Source: Pectobacterium colocasium | Lineage (GTDB): Bacteria > Pseudomonadota > Gammaproteobacteria > Enterobacterales > Enterobacteriaceae | Length of the DNA stretch: 64,000 nucleotides | Reading direction: 5' to 3' | Assembly: GCF_020181655.1 (NCBI RefSeq) | Contig: NZ_CP084032.1 | Span: forward strand, 4,712,001-4,776,000 | Shown: in pieces, positions 27,822-36,560 of the stretch | Numbering within the stretch: position 1 is the first letter of the stretch | Layout: every line of letters begins with the position of its first letter | Position numbers and translations under genes: made by a program | Notes under the pieces: model-generated | Told to the model about the DNA's origin: nothing | The model's input: the letters and a program-made list of their open reading frames with translations, nothing else | Database searches by the model: none

Positions 27822-28352
27822 TTAAAACGCCTTTTTCAGGCTGATTTGCGCAATCAGAGTGGTCAGGGATAACACCAGCGTGGAACGCACCATCTGCTGA
27901 TAGCGCTGCTGCTGCATGTTCACCAGAAGCGGGTCGGCAGCGTCGGCTCCCGGCGGCAAAGCGGGTTGTGCGGGCAGCGCCGTAACGCAATGCAGCTCGC
28001 CGAGAGGCCCCAGAATTTCATCGTCGGTAAAACGGTAATGCCCATCGTCATGCGCCAGTTCTTCACCCAGAGCCATTAACAGTTCCGCATCTTCGTACTC
28101 TTTACGGCTGATCATTCCCAGACCATAAATCAGCTTCAGGCGCACGGAAAGGTCGCCCAACGGGCCCGTTCCCGTCATCAAGGGTTCAACGGCGTATTTC
28201 ACCGCATAGTCGTCTTTACGGAACACCTGCAACATCAGGATGCTGACCGCTTCAGCCAGCAATTCAACGGCACAAAGCATAAAATCGCGCACGGTCTTCC
28301 CTGAGTTCAGCGCTTCCAGAACCCGGTTTTCAAACGCCTGTGTTTCTTCCAT
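27822..28352 (-). CDS. mtlR: Mannitol operon repressor MtlR
   Basis: Represses the mannitol operon, probably acting with a DNA-binding partner since the fold has no classical helix-turn-helix. The 176-residue product is a little shorter than E. coli MtlR (195). Typical segments: [21 protein letters not shown] near residue 16, [14 protein letters not shown] near 67, and [22 protein letters not shown] near 100-121. It lies 154 bases after mtlD, the end of the mtlA-mtlD-mtlR order. The start is the ATG at 28352; the frame is open further upstream but that stretch is low-complexity intergenic sequence. Confidence 0.9.
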   Translation of the reverse strand: MEETQAFENRVLEALNSGKTVRDFMLCAVELLAEAVSILMLQVFRKDDYAVKYAVEPLMTGTGPLGDLSVRLKLIYGLGMISRKEYEDAELLMALGEELAHDDGHYRFTDDEILGPLGELHCVTALPAQPALPPGADAADPLLVNMQQQRYQQMVRSTLVLSLTTLIAQISLKKAF

Positions 28353-28506
28353 CGTCACTTCTCGACTCTTTAACCCCGCACACGCATACCCCATCTCGGC
28401 AGCATGCTTACACCGGCAGGTGTGGCGACCTCCCATTCCCGACGTCGCCCATATACATGACATTGTGTCGAAAAGACCACACCAGCCTGGTGACGAGACG
28501 CGCCGA

Positions 28507-29655
28507 TTACTGCATGGCGTTATACACATTCACTGCTTGCGCGACAACCTCGCTGTTAGCATCCAGACCAGAAATCTGTGCCAGCGCCGCTTGCGGCCCC
28601 TGTGCACGGAGCAACTCAGCCAGTTCCAGCGCCTGCGGATCCTGTTCGCTGCGATAATGCATCGCGGCGGCAATACCGGTAATCAGGTTGTCATGCGGCA
28701 AATGGTACTCCAGCGTGCCCAGCAGCGGCTTGATCAGACGGTCGCCCGCGCTCAGTTTACGCAGCGGCTGGCGGCCAACGCGCTCCACATCATCATGCAG
28801 ATGGGGGTTTTCAAAGCGGCTGAGAATTTTATTGATATAGGCAGCATGCTTATCCGTATCAAAATCGTAGCGCTTGATAAGCACCGCACCGCTCTCTTCC
28901 ATTGCGCCTTTGACTACGGCTCTGACTTGCGGGTCAAGAATCGCATCGCGAATCGTTTGATGCCGCGCCTGCTGGCCGAGGTAAGCCGTAATTGCATGAC
29001 CCGTGTTCAGTGTGAAGAGCTTACGCTCGACAAATGCCATCAGGTTGTCAGTCAATTCCATACCGGGAATCGCTGGCGGCTCACCGCAGAACTGGGTTTT
29101 ATCGACAATCCATTCACTGAAGGTTTCTACTGTCACCGCCAGCACATCATCACTACCCGCTTCGGAAGGGGGAACGATGCGATCCACGGCAGAATCGACA
29201 AATCCCACATGCTCGACAACCCATTCCTGATGGCCTTCGGGCAGCAGTTTCAACACATGCTGTTTTAACTGGCTGGTGCCGCGCACCATATTTTCACAGG
29301 CAATAATGTTCAACGGCCGGGAATTGCCGTCGTTATGACGCTTAACCAGCCCCTGAGCGATAGTTCCGGCGATTTTTTCCAGAATCTGCGGCCCCACCGC
29401 GGTCGTTACCAGATCGGCCACGGCAATCAGCGCGACGGCATCCTGACTACCGCTGTGAACGGCGCTAACGTTGCTCACGGTATCAAGACGTGTGTTATCC
29501 CCAACAATCCGTACCGTATAGCTTTTACGGCTGTTCAAGGCATCCAGCAGCGGCTGATTGACGTCAGCGAATGTCAGTTCGACGTTGGCATCCGCCAACA
29601 ATTTCCCAATAAATCCACGGCCAATATTACCCGCGCCAAAATGTAATGCTTTCAT
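28507..29655 (-). CDS. mtlD: Mannitol-1-phosphate 5-dehydrogenase
   Basis: NAD-dependent conversion of mannitol 1-phosphate to fructose 6-phosphate. The 382-residue product equals the E. coli length. The N-terminal Rossmann motif [11 protein letters not shown] (residues 7-17) and the family signature around [16 protein letters not shown] near 138-153 and [17 protein letters not shown] near 170-186 are present, with the catalytic Lys-x5-Asn-x2-His type residues in [12 protein letters not shown]. It lies 61 bases after mtlA, separated by a GC-rich hairpin. Confidence 0.96.
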   Translation of the reverse strand: MKALHFGAGNIGRGFIGKLLADANVELTFADVNQPLLDALNSRKSYTVRIVGDNTRLDTVSNVSAVHSGSQDAVALIAVADLVTTAVGPQILEKIAGTIAQGLVKRHNDGNSRPLNIIACENMVRGTSQLKQHVLKLLPEGHQEWVVEHVGFVDSAVDRIVPPSEAGSDDVLAVTVETFSEWIVDKTQFCGEPPAIPGMELTDNLMAFVERKLFTLNTGHAITAYLGQQARHQTIRDAILDPQVRAVVKGAMEESGAVLIKRYDFDTDKHAAYINKILSRFENPHLHDDVERVGRQPLRKLSAGDRLIKPLLGTLEYHLPHDNLITGIAAAMHYRSEQDPQALELAELLRAQGPQAALAQISGLDANSEVVAQAVNVYNAMQ

Positions 29656-29686
29656 GAGACATAACCTTAAAAAAACATAAAAAGAG

Positions 29687-29702
29687 GCCGCCCGAAGGCG
29701 GC
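29687..29702 (-). terminator. Intercistronic hairpin between mtlA and mtlD
   Basis: On the minus strand GCCGCC-TTCG-GGCGGC, a very stable UUCG tetraloop hairpin followed by CTCTTTTTATG. It sits between two genes of one operon, so it may act as a partial terminator or protect the upstream mtlA mRNA 3' end. Confidence 0.65.
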
Positions 29703-29716
29703 ACTAGCCACATCAA

Positions 29717-31624
29717 TTAGGCACTCTTTTTACCGGAGAGTAAGTCGAGTACTTCCTGAACATCCTGCGTGTGCGCCAGACGCTCAATGACGGCGTCATC
29801 GTCCAGTGCATTGGTCAGGCTGGTGATGACCTGGATATGTTCGTTGTTACGGGCAGCGATACCGATAACCAGACGCGCAACTTCATCTTCTTCATCGCCA
29901 AAGCGCACCCCTTCAGGGTATTGGCAGAAAACCACGCCCGTTTTCAGTACGCGATCTTTCGCTTCAATCGTACCGTGCGGTACCGCGATCGATTCGCCCA
30001 GATAAGTAGAGGTCAGCTTTTCGCGCTCCAGCATCGCTTCAACATACTCAGGCTCGACGTAGCCGCCTTTCACCAATTGCTCACCGGCGAAACGAATTGC
30101 CTGCTCTTTCTCTGTCGCATGCTGATTCAGGAACACATTGCCCGCACCCAGTTGGAACAGGTTCGTCTGCGCATCGGCAGTTGCAGGGGCAGGCGTCGCC
30201 ACGGCTTCAGGCTTCGCGGCACCCTGCGCAGCCACCAGACGAGCAGCCAGATCGCTATACAGGCCGCTATCAAGGAAGTTGGTCAGCGAAATATGCTGTG
30301 CCTGCGGTGCATGACGCATCGCGCGCTCGGTCAGGTCACGGTGCGTAATCACCAGATCAACATCGTCCGGCAGGCTATTGATCGCGCTGTTAGTCACCGA
30401 AATGTTGGTCAGCCCAGCGTCCTGCACTTTCTTGCGCAGCACGCCAGCACCCATCGCGCTGGAACCCATACCGGCGTCGCAGGCTACGATGATTTTACGC
30501 ACGGTGCTCATATCGCCGCTGACACCAACGTTAGTCGCCGTGCCTTTAGAAGACGCTTTCATTTCCTGCATGCGGCGCGTTGCGTCGCTCAGGTCTTCTT
30601 CTTTTTGCTTGGTGCTTTTCAGCAGAATCGCCGACACGATGAAAGATACCGCAAAGGCCGCTGCAATGGCTGCGAGGTTAGCGAAGTAAGCGCCTTTTGG
30701 CGTCATCGCCAACACCGCCAGAATGGAGCCTGGAGACGCTGGAGAAACCAAACCGCCGCCCAGCACGCTCAGCGTAAATACGCCAGTCATCCCGCCCAGA
30801 ATCACCGCAATAATCAGACGCGGATTCATCAGCACATACGGGAAGTAAATTTCATGAATCCCGCCCAGGAAGTGGATAATCGCCGCACCTGGCGCAGACT
30901 CTTTCGCATTACCACGACCGAAGAACATATAAGCCATCAACACGCCCATACCTGGGCCTGGGTTTGCTTCGATCAGGAAGAAAATAGACTTGCCGGTTTC
31001 CGTTGCCTGCTGAATGCCAAGCGGTGAGAAAATACCGTGGTTGATCGCGTTGTTCAGGAACAGAATTTTCGCCGGTTCAACGAAGATGGACGTAAACGGC
31101 AGCAGGTTGTTCTGGACCATCAGGTTAACGCCGGAAGCCAGTACCCGAGAGAAGACTTCAACCAGCGGACCAATCGCCAAAAATGCCAGAATTGCCAACA
31201 ACATACCGATAATACCGGCAGAGAAATTGTTGACCAGCATTTCAAAGCCGCTCTTGATTTTACCGTCGACCATACGGTCAAAACGTTTGATCGCCCAGCC
31301 GCCCAATGGGCCGACGATCATGGCGCCGAGGAACATCGGGATATCGGTCCCGACGATCACACCCATCGTCGTAATTGCCCCCACCACGCCACCACGCTCA
31401 CCGAATACCAGACGTCCGCCGGTATAACCAATCAGCAATGGCAGCAAATACGTAATCATCGGGCCGACGAGCTTCGCCAATGTTTCATTGGGAATCCAGC
31501 CGGTAGGAATAAACAGAGCGGTAATAATACCCCAGGCGATAAAGGCGCCAATATTGGGCATGACCATATTGCTGAGGAAGCGACCAAAGTTTTGCACTTT
31601 GATCTTAATATCTGGTGAAAGCAT
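29717..31624 (-). CDS. mtlA: PTS mannitol-specific EIICBA component
   Basis: Inner-membrane permease that imports and phosphorylates mannitol. The 635 residues hold three domains: EIIC membrane part (about 1-345, with GGIHEIYFPYVLMNP near 253), EIIB (about 378-470, phosphocysteine in VACDAGMGSSAMGAG near 385), and EIIA (about 490-635, phosphohistidine in GESIAVPHGTIEAKD near 555). Length and domain order match E. coli MtlA (637). A Pro/Ala-rich linker (about 468-490) joins B and A. The long upstream region carries four CRP sites, so glucose repression is expected in addition to MtlR control. Confidence 0.97.
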   Translation of the reverse strand: MLSPDIKIKVQNFGRFLSNMVMPNIGAFIAWGIITALFIPTGWIPNETLAKLVGPMITYLLPLLIGYTGGRLVFGERGGVVGAITTMGVIVGTDIPMFLGAMIVGPLGGWAIKRFDRMVDGKIKSGFEMLVNNFSAGIIGMLLAILAFLAIGPLVEVFSRVLASGVNLMVQNNLLPFTSIFVEPAKILFLNNAINHGIFSPLGIQQATETGKSIFFLIEANPGPGMGVLMAYMFFGRGNAKESAPGAAIIHFLGGIHEIYFPYVLMNPRLIIAVILGGMTGVFTLSVLGGGLVSPASPGSILAVLAMTPKGAYFANLAAIAAAFAVSFIVSAILLKSTKQKEEDLSDATRRMQEMKASSKGTATNVGVSGDMSTVRKIIVACDAGMGSSAMGAGVLRKKVQDAGLTNISVTNSAINSLPDDVDLVITHRDLTERAMRHAPQAQHISLTNFLDSGLYSDLAARLVAAQGAAKPEAVATPAPATADAQTNLFQLGAGNVFLNQHATEKEQAIRFAGEQLVKGGYVEPEYVEAMLEREKLTSTYLGESIAVPHGTIEAKDRVLKTGVVFCQYPEGVRFGDEEDEVARLVIGIAARNNEHIQVITSLTNALDDDAVIERLAHTQDVQEVLDLLSGKKSA

Positions 31625-31885
31625 AAAAACACACCCCTATTGAAACGCGCTGACAATAAGAGCGCGTGGTAATTATCGTGAGACGGCGTGGCAATATGTG
31701 TTAGTTGCAGCGATGGTTAGCAACAACGACCGACAGCCTTATTTTTACCGAGATATCAGCAGTGACCAAAACCCCGGCTCTTATAGGCCTATCGGTTATC
31801 AAAACACCGATTGCTTCCGTCAGTATTACTGTATGCAGCGCGGACTCTAACACGCTGTTTTCATACCGCAACTCCACGGCAGTAA

Positions 31886-32062
31886 CGTGACAAAAATCAC
31901 ACAACCACCCTACATCAACGATACAAATAGGTGATTTACTTCACAAAAAAACGTTAAAAATGAAAAACTAAACCAATTCCCAGACCAACACGGCCCTTTA
32001 TATGTGATATAAGTCACACTTTAAAGACCTGTATTTGTTTTATTTATGTGATGTCACTCACA
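31886..32062. promoter_or_regulatory. Array of four CRP sites upstream of mtlA
   Basis: Four TGTGA-N6-TCACA-type matches: 31886-31901 (CGTGA/TCACA), 31930-31945 (GGTGA/TCACA), 32003-32018 (perfect TGTGA/TCACA) and 32047-32062 (perfect). Their centres are spaced 44, 73 and 44 bases apart. The nearest is about 270 bases from the mtlA start. E. coli mtlA also has several CRP sites. The rest of the 31625-32154 gap shows no gene. Confidence 0.8.
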
Positions 32063-32154
32063 ATTTATTTTTACCCCCCTCGCCTCTCATCGCCCTGTTA
32101 TCCAGAATCCCTATCCGTAATAGCGCATCGCTAAAACATGAGAAAACGACGCGG

Positions 32155-32871
32155 CTAGGGAGAATTCACGCCATTTACCCCTCTGAGCGCATTCATTAAA
32201 TTCTGCTGTTGCATGGGTAACGCCGCCACCATGCCGTTATATTGCGCCACCTGTTGTGGCGTACGGAATTGCACAGACGCACCATTGAACACGGCCTGAT
32301 CGCCCTGAGCCTGAAGGAAATCGCCGATCTGAGTCAGACTCTGTGCAAAAGCAATCGCATTCGGAATAGCGGGTAACAGCGCGTTAGTTGGCTGTATTAC
32401 CGTGCGTGCATACAGCCGCTCATAGGGTATCTGTACCTCTTCAGGCTGTTTTAGCATCCGGTGGGCATTGTCCGCCTGTACTTTCGCCGCCTGCACATGC
32501 TGGCTCAGCAGGTTCATTGCCCCGATAGATTGCCGAAGGCCATCGCGCTGTGTCAGATAGTCTTTAGGGACGCGGATACGGGAAATTTGCCCCAGCATCG
32601 GCGTCAAACTGCCGGATATCGCCTGATTAAACTGCTGAGAAAAGGTGGTTAAGATCGCGTAATCGTTGGCAAAATTGCCAAAATTCTTCTTTTGCTCTTC
32701 CGTCAATGTCGGCAGCTTCCCACCCTGCTGCGACTGCGCGCTTTGCAGGAACGCAATGAATGCCTTCCGCTGCTCCGCCTCGCTGTCACCACAGGCAGCC
32801 AGCTGCAATGCCGCCAGAATAACCAGAACCGGCAGCAGCCAGCGTGAACGGTACATCATCAGCCTTCTCAT
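32155..32871 (-). CDS. yiaF: DUF3053 lipoprotein, YiaF-like
   Basis: Probable envelope lipoprotein of 238 residues. A signal peptide ends in the lipobox LAAC near residue 27. The next residue, Gly, does not show an inner-membrane Asp+2 signal, so the outer membrane is likelier. The mature part is helical and rich in Gln and Ala, and follows E. coli YiaF (236): QRKAFIAFLQ, TLTEEQKKNFGNFANDYAIL, IRVPKDYLTQ. Function unknown. GGAG lies 7 bases before ATG 32871. Its mtl and glyS-side neighbourhood is as in other enterobacteria, except for the island that follows. Confidence 0.85.
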   Translation of the reverse strand: MRRLMMYRSRWLLPVLVILAALQLAACGDSEAEQRKAFIAFLQSAQSQQGGKLPTLTEEQKKNFGNFANDYAILTTFSQQFNQAISGSLTPMLGQISRIRVPKDYLTQRDGLRQSIGAMNLLSQHVQAAKVQADNAHRMLKQPEEVQIPYERLYARTVIQPTNALLPAIPNAIAFAQSLTQIGDFLQAQGDQAVFNGASVQFRTPQQVAQYNGMVAALPMQQQNLMNALRGVNGVNSP

Positions 32872-32933
32872 TCCCTACTCCTGTTATGCTTACTGCCCCG
32901 CCAGCCGTGCTTTACTCGGACAAAAACACGCTA

Positions 32934-34086
32934 AATGACTTCGCCTAATACCGCTCCACTTTAGCCAGACCATGCTGATTGCCGGGGAACGGTGAAGCGG
33001 CATTCATAAATAATTTTACCTGTTCCAGTAACTGCCACATATACCGGCACTGATGGTTACGCGTTATCGTTTCGTGTAACGACAACCACAGCAACTCGAT
33101 TGGATTTAGCCACGGCGAATACGTGGGCAGGAACAACAACCGGAACTTCGTATTTTTTTCCAGCCACTTTTTCACCTTGTGGCTTTTATGAATGATGTAA
33201 TTATCAACGACCAGCGTAATGGTTTTCGCTCGCCGATATGTCCGCCGTAATGTCTCTAACAGCTTGATAAATAAATCAGAACACTTTTTACTGCCGCCAA
33301 CGTAATGGACTCGTCCCGTATCCGAATGCAGTGCCCCTGCCAGATAATACTTTTGGTTCTGTCCCGGCGTAGTAATACGTTTCTGTTGCCCTTTGAGCAT
33401 CCAGTCTGCACCGATTTTCGGGTTCAGGTCGATATCTACTTCATCCTGATAAAATACCGGATGGTTCGTCTGCTTCTGGGAGACGGCCTGTTCGATGGCG
33501 AGTCGCTTTTCCTCATAATGCGGGTCTTTGATTTTCAGTGTTGGCGCGGCTCTGCGCCAGACAATACCCGCTCGTCTCAGATAGCGATGTAACGTGGAAG
33601 GATGAAGCGTCACGTTAAAAAGCCGGTTAATGATAAGTGCCAACAACTCGGTACTCCAGCGGGAGCGCAGCCAGCCAAAATCCTGAGGAGAGCGTTTAAT
33701 AAGAAGCGGTAGCATATGCAGGATATCAGCGACTGGCCAGCGCGGTGCTCGTCCGGCTTTGAGGCTCTTTAGACCTTCAACACCATGTAAAGTAAACCAA
33801 TTTATCCATCTTCCAACCGATGAGCGGGCCGCACAAAGCAGTCTGGCAACGTCGGTGACAGTCATTCCCCGATGCAGCATCAGTATGGCGATGAGTCGTC
33901 TGGAGTAATTTTTATCATGTGTCTGTTGGGCTTCTTTACGCATTAGTCGTCGTTCTTCATCAGGGATTGCTGCTATGATCGGCATCGCTCAGTCCGGTTG
34001 GTGATTTGTTTTGATTTGGCGATTGATCAGATCGCATAACTCGGACTGAGTTCCCTTCAAGTGATCTACTATTTGGCAAAGTTATT
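32934..34086 (-). mobile_element. IS630-family insertion sequence with TA duplication
   Basis: The 1153-bp element is bounded by imperfect inverted repeats (AATGACTTCGCCTAAT at the left; AATAACTTTGCCAAAT as the complement of the right) and flanked by TA at 32932-32933 and 34087-34088, the target duplication typical of IS630/Tc1-type elements. It holds one intact transposase gene. Insertion lies just upstream of yiaF's own promoter side and at the edge of the AT-rich Zorya-like operon. The exact IS name is not assigned. Confidence 0.85.
32945..33985 (-). CDS. IS630-family transposase
   Basis: A 346-residue DDE transposase. The N-terminal half holds helix-turn-helix segments (MTVTDVARLLCAARSSVGRW near residue 40; a winged-helix region near 110-140 with HPSTLHRYLRRAGI). 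The catalytic core shows the three acids: Asp in YQDEVDIDL near 180, Asp in VVDNYIIHK near 264, and Glu in NPIELLW near 297 (the usual DDE of this family). No frameshift or stop, so it may be active. It fills the element, reaching within 11 bases of the left end. Confidence 0.93.
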   Translation of the reverse strand: MPIIAAIPDEERRLMRKEAQQTHDKNYSRRLIAILMLHRGMTVTDVARLLCAARSSVGRWINWFTLHGVEGLKSLKAGRAPRWPVADILHMLPLLIKRSPQDFGWLRSRWSTELLALIINRLFNVTLHPSTLHRYLRRAGIVWRRAAPTLKIKDPHYEEKRLAIEQAVSQKQTNHPVFYQDEVDIDLNPKIGADWMLKGQQKRITTPGQNQKYYLAGALHSDTGRVHYVGGSKKCSDLFIKLLETLRRTYRRAKTITLVVDNYIIHKSHKVKKWLEKNTKFRLLFLPTYSPWLNPIELLWLSLHETITRNHQCRYMWQLLEQVKLFMNAASPFPGNQHGLAKVERY

Positions 34087-34088
34087 TA

Positions 34089-34435
34089 GCGACGGATTTT
34101 CCATGACAAGATTTTCTACGACATAAGCATAGTCGAATCAGTCTGGCTGTGCAGGAAAGGTCAGATCTGACGTTCAAAAGAAATAAAAACCAATATGGTT
34201 ATTGTTTAATCATAAACATATTATTAAAATTGCGTTTCATATCGCATTTTTCATCCTAATAATAACGAACACCTAAAAGATGAGGTTACTCGATAGTATG
34301 AAAAAATGATTACATAATTTAATAATTATCAAGCTAATTAAAATGCAATTTACTGCCTTAACTAAAAAGTGCCTCCTTTAGCACTATAGCTTCATTTTTA
34401 TCTTATTTTTAACAAACGGACGATTTGACTACTCT
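34089..34435. other. AT-rich region between IS630 and Zorya-like operon
   Basis: About 350 bases with no convincing ORF and strongly AT-rich composition. It must hold the promoter of the downstream three-gene operon. A small AGTGC/GCACT hairpin occurs near 34365-34385. A consensus promoter could not be singled out with confidence. Confidence 0.5.
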
Positions 34436-35815
34436 ATGCTTAATATATTACCACTTGAAACATGGCTTTTTATTGCTGTGATCCTTGCCTACTTCATCTA
34501 TAGCAATCAGAATTTTACCGAGAAGAAAGCTCATGAATCACCAGGAATCCTCATTACTATAGGGATATTGGCAACCTTTCTGGGCATTGCGTTAGGCTTG
34601 GCATCATTCGATATGAATGATGTAGAAAATAGCCTACCTAAGTTGATTAATGGCATAAAAACCGCATTTTGGGCCTCTGTTGTGGGTGTCGCTTGCGCAT
34701 TAATTATAAAATGGCGCTATGCTTTCCGTGGTGTAAGAACAAAAAACAACCAACCAACACCAACAGACTCCACAATTGACGATATTGTTCAACACCTGCA
34801 GCTTTCTACAGAATCAATTGGACGATTGCATTATGCTATCGCAGGAAATGAAGACGCATCTTTGCTGACACAGTTAAAATTAATGCGTGGAGATCAAAAC
34901 GATAAGCTAACCAATATCCATAATGCATTCATTGAATTCTCGAGAAATCAAACTGAAAACAACTCAAAAGCATTAATTGAAGCATTAAAAGAAGTTATTC
35001 ATGATTTTAATGAAAAAATTGGTGAACAATTTGGCGACAATTTCAAACAGTTAAATGAAGCTGTCGGTAAAATAAATGAGTGGCAGCAGCAATACAGCCT
35101 ACAAATACGAGAGATGATTGAGCAACAAACTCAAACAACAGAAAATATGCAACAAGCGACCCAATCCTTTTCTGAAATAATGACACAATCGGAATCATTT
35201 ACTCAAGTTGCAAAAGACATTCATCAAACGATTGGTACGGCCTCTAGTTTAGAAAAAGGCATAGAAGAAAATCTGAAACAACTTGCTGAATTAATTGAAT
35301 CATCAAAAACAGGCATCCCCGAAATAGAAAAAGGAATCATGGCTATTATAGAGGATGTGAGGAACGGGGCTACAGCCTCCGCCACAGCCATTGAAAATAG
35401 TGTTTATACTGTAACGCAAACATTGGAATCATCGACAGCCGATTTTAGCAACCAGATGATAGATAGTTCAAAAACAATGTTTGATGCTATAAGAAACCAA
35501 AATCAGGAAATGCAAAAATCTGTGCAACAAACAGGCACAGAGCTACAAGAGCAGATAACACGCCTTTCTCAAGATCTCACTAAATACATACAGCGACACA
35601 ATGAAGATGTAACGAATAATATTGTCGAGCTGAATAAAAAAACAGAGCAACAGGTTCAAACATTAGATGCAGCTCTAGCGGCTGCGTTGAAGAAATCTCT
35701 CGATAGTCTCGGCCAACAATTAGGGGCACTGTCTTCTAAATTTGTACAGGATTACGATCCGCTAACAGAAAAGCTAAGAGACGTCGTACGCCTATCAGAG
35801 AATTTAAGGGGATAG
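34436..35815 (+). CDS. zorA: MotA/TolQ/ExbB-like proton channel protein with long coiled-coil tail (ZorA-like)
   Basis: A 459-residue protein with an N-terminal membrane part and a long soluble tail. Hydrophobic segments lie near residues 6-22, 36-54 and 78-92; the second and third carry the MotA/ExbB-type GILITIGILATFLGIALGL and GIKTAFWASVVGVACALI. From about 110 to 450 the sequence is Gln/Glu/Lys/Asn-rich helix with heptad-like Leu/Ile, that is a coiled-coil tail projecting into the cytoplasm. This is the ZorA plan of Zorya defence systems rather than flagellar MotA (no large cytoplasmic torque loop, no flagellar genes nearby). It precedes zorB-like by 10 bases. Codon and base use are AT-rich unlike neighbouring chromosome, which suggests horizontal transfer. 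No strong ribosome site is visible. Confidence 0.8.
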   Translation: MLNILPLETWLFIAVILAYFIYSNQNFTEKKAHESPGILITIGILATFLGIALGLASFDMNDVENSLPKLINGIKTAFWASVVGVACALIIKWRYAFRGVRTKNNQPTPTDSTIDDIVQHLQLSTESIGRLHYAIAGNEDASLLTQLKLMRGDQNDKLTNIHNAFIEFSRNQTENNSKALIEALKEVIHDFNEKIGEQFGDNFKQLNEAVGKINEWQQQYSLQIREMIEQQTQTTENMQQATQSFSEIMTQSESFTQVAKDIHQTIGTASSLEKGIEENLKQLAELIESSKTGIPEIEKGIMAIIEDVRNGATASATAIENSVYTVTQTLESSTADFSNQMIDSSKTMFDAIRNQNQEMQKSVQQTGTELQEQITRLSQDLTKYIQRHNEDVTNNIVELNKKTEQQVQTLDAALAAALKKSLDSLGQQLGALSSKFVQDYDPLTEKLRDVVRLSENLRG

Positions 35816-35825
35816 GGGATAGAAG

Positions 35826-36560
35826 ATGAATAATCCATTACTGACTCGCCAAAAAGCAGATAAAGAGGATTTTTGGATCAGTCTGAGTGATTTAATGACC
35901 TCTCTAATGATGATCTTTTTACTTATTTCTGTTGTCTATATGATAAAAGTACAGGAGATGGTTAAGATCCCATCTGTATATAGAAATACCTTACAGGGGC
36001 TTGGTCAAGCCTTACAGCACGAATTCCAGGACGATCTAAAACGCTGGCACGCAACAATCGACGAAGATCTAACAGTGCGATTCCAAGAGCCAAATATTTT
36101 ATTTACGACCAGTTCCTCTGAGCTAAAGCCGGAATTTAAAAGTATCTTAGATGAATTTATTCCTCGCTACCTTAGTATTATGACTGATAAAAAATATATC
36201 AATAATATTGAGGAAATACGCATTGAGGGACATACATCAACGATGTGGCGAACTGGTGTAAGTGAAAATGATGCTTATTTTCATAACATGGAACTGTCTC
36301 AGTCAAGAACTCGGACAACTCTGTCATATATTATGAATATGCCCGCTGTTTCAGACTCTAAAAGTACCTTAAGTTGGTTTAAAAATCACGTTCGCGCCAT
36401 TGGGTTTTCTTCAGCAAAGCCCATTGATAAAGAAGGGAAAACGATCACATCCCCAGAGCAGGTTGAAGATAGTGCGCGTTCTCAACGAGTAGAATTTCGT
36501 GTCAGGACGAATGTTGAACGCCAGGTAGCCAATATTGTAGAAAAAGGGAGTAAAATATAA
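35826..36560 (+). CDS. zorB: MotB/OmpA-family peptidoglycan-binding stator partner (ZorB-like)
   Basis: A 244-residue protein with one membrane segment (about 24-42) preceded by WISLSDLM, in which Asp-22 is the candidate proton-carrying residue. A periplasmic OmpA-like domain follows, with IEGHTST near residue 138, the SQSRTRTTL helix near 159, and SQRVEFRVRTN near 220. Together with the preceding gene it would form an inner-membrane ion-driven motor anchored to peptidoglycan, as shown for ZorAB. GGGGATAGAAG stands before the ATG. The stop codon overlaps the start of the HNH gene (TAATG), so the three genes are translationally coupled. Confidence 0.82.
   Translation: MNNPLLTRQKADKEDFWISLSDLMTSLMMIFLLISVVYMIKVQEMVKIPSVYRNTLQGLGQALQHEFQDDLKRWHATIDEDLTVRFQEPNILFTTSSSELKPEFKSILDEFIPRYLSIMTDKKYINNIEEIRIEGHTSTMWRTGVSENDAYFHNMELSQSRTRTTLSYIMNMPAVSDSKSTLSWFKNHVRAIGFSSAKPIDKEGKTITSPEQVEDSARSQRVEFRVRTNVERQVANIVEKGSKI

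Noticed and set aside
29771..31027. 418-codon plus-strand ORF opposite mtlA
   Set aside because: Lies entirely antisense to a well-conserved gene; product is His/Arg/Gln-rich with no motif, as expected for a shadow frame.
34436..36560. Flagellar motAB stator genes
   Set aside because: No flagellar context; very long coiled-coil tail and HNH partner fit Zorya, not MotA.
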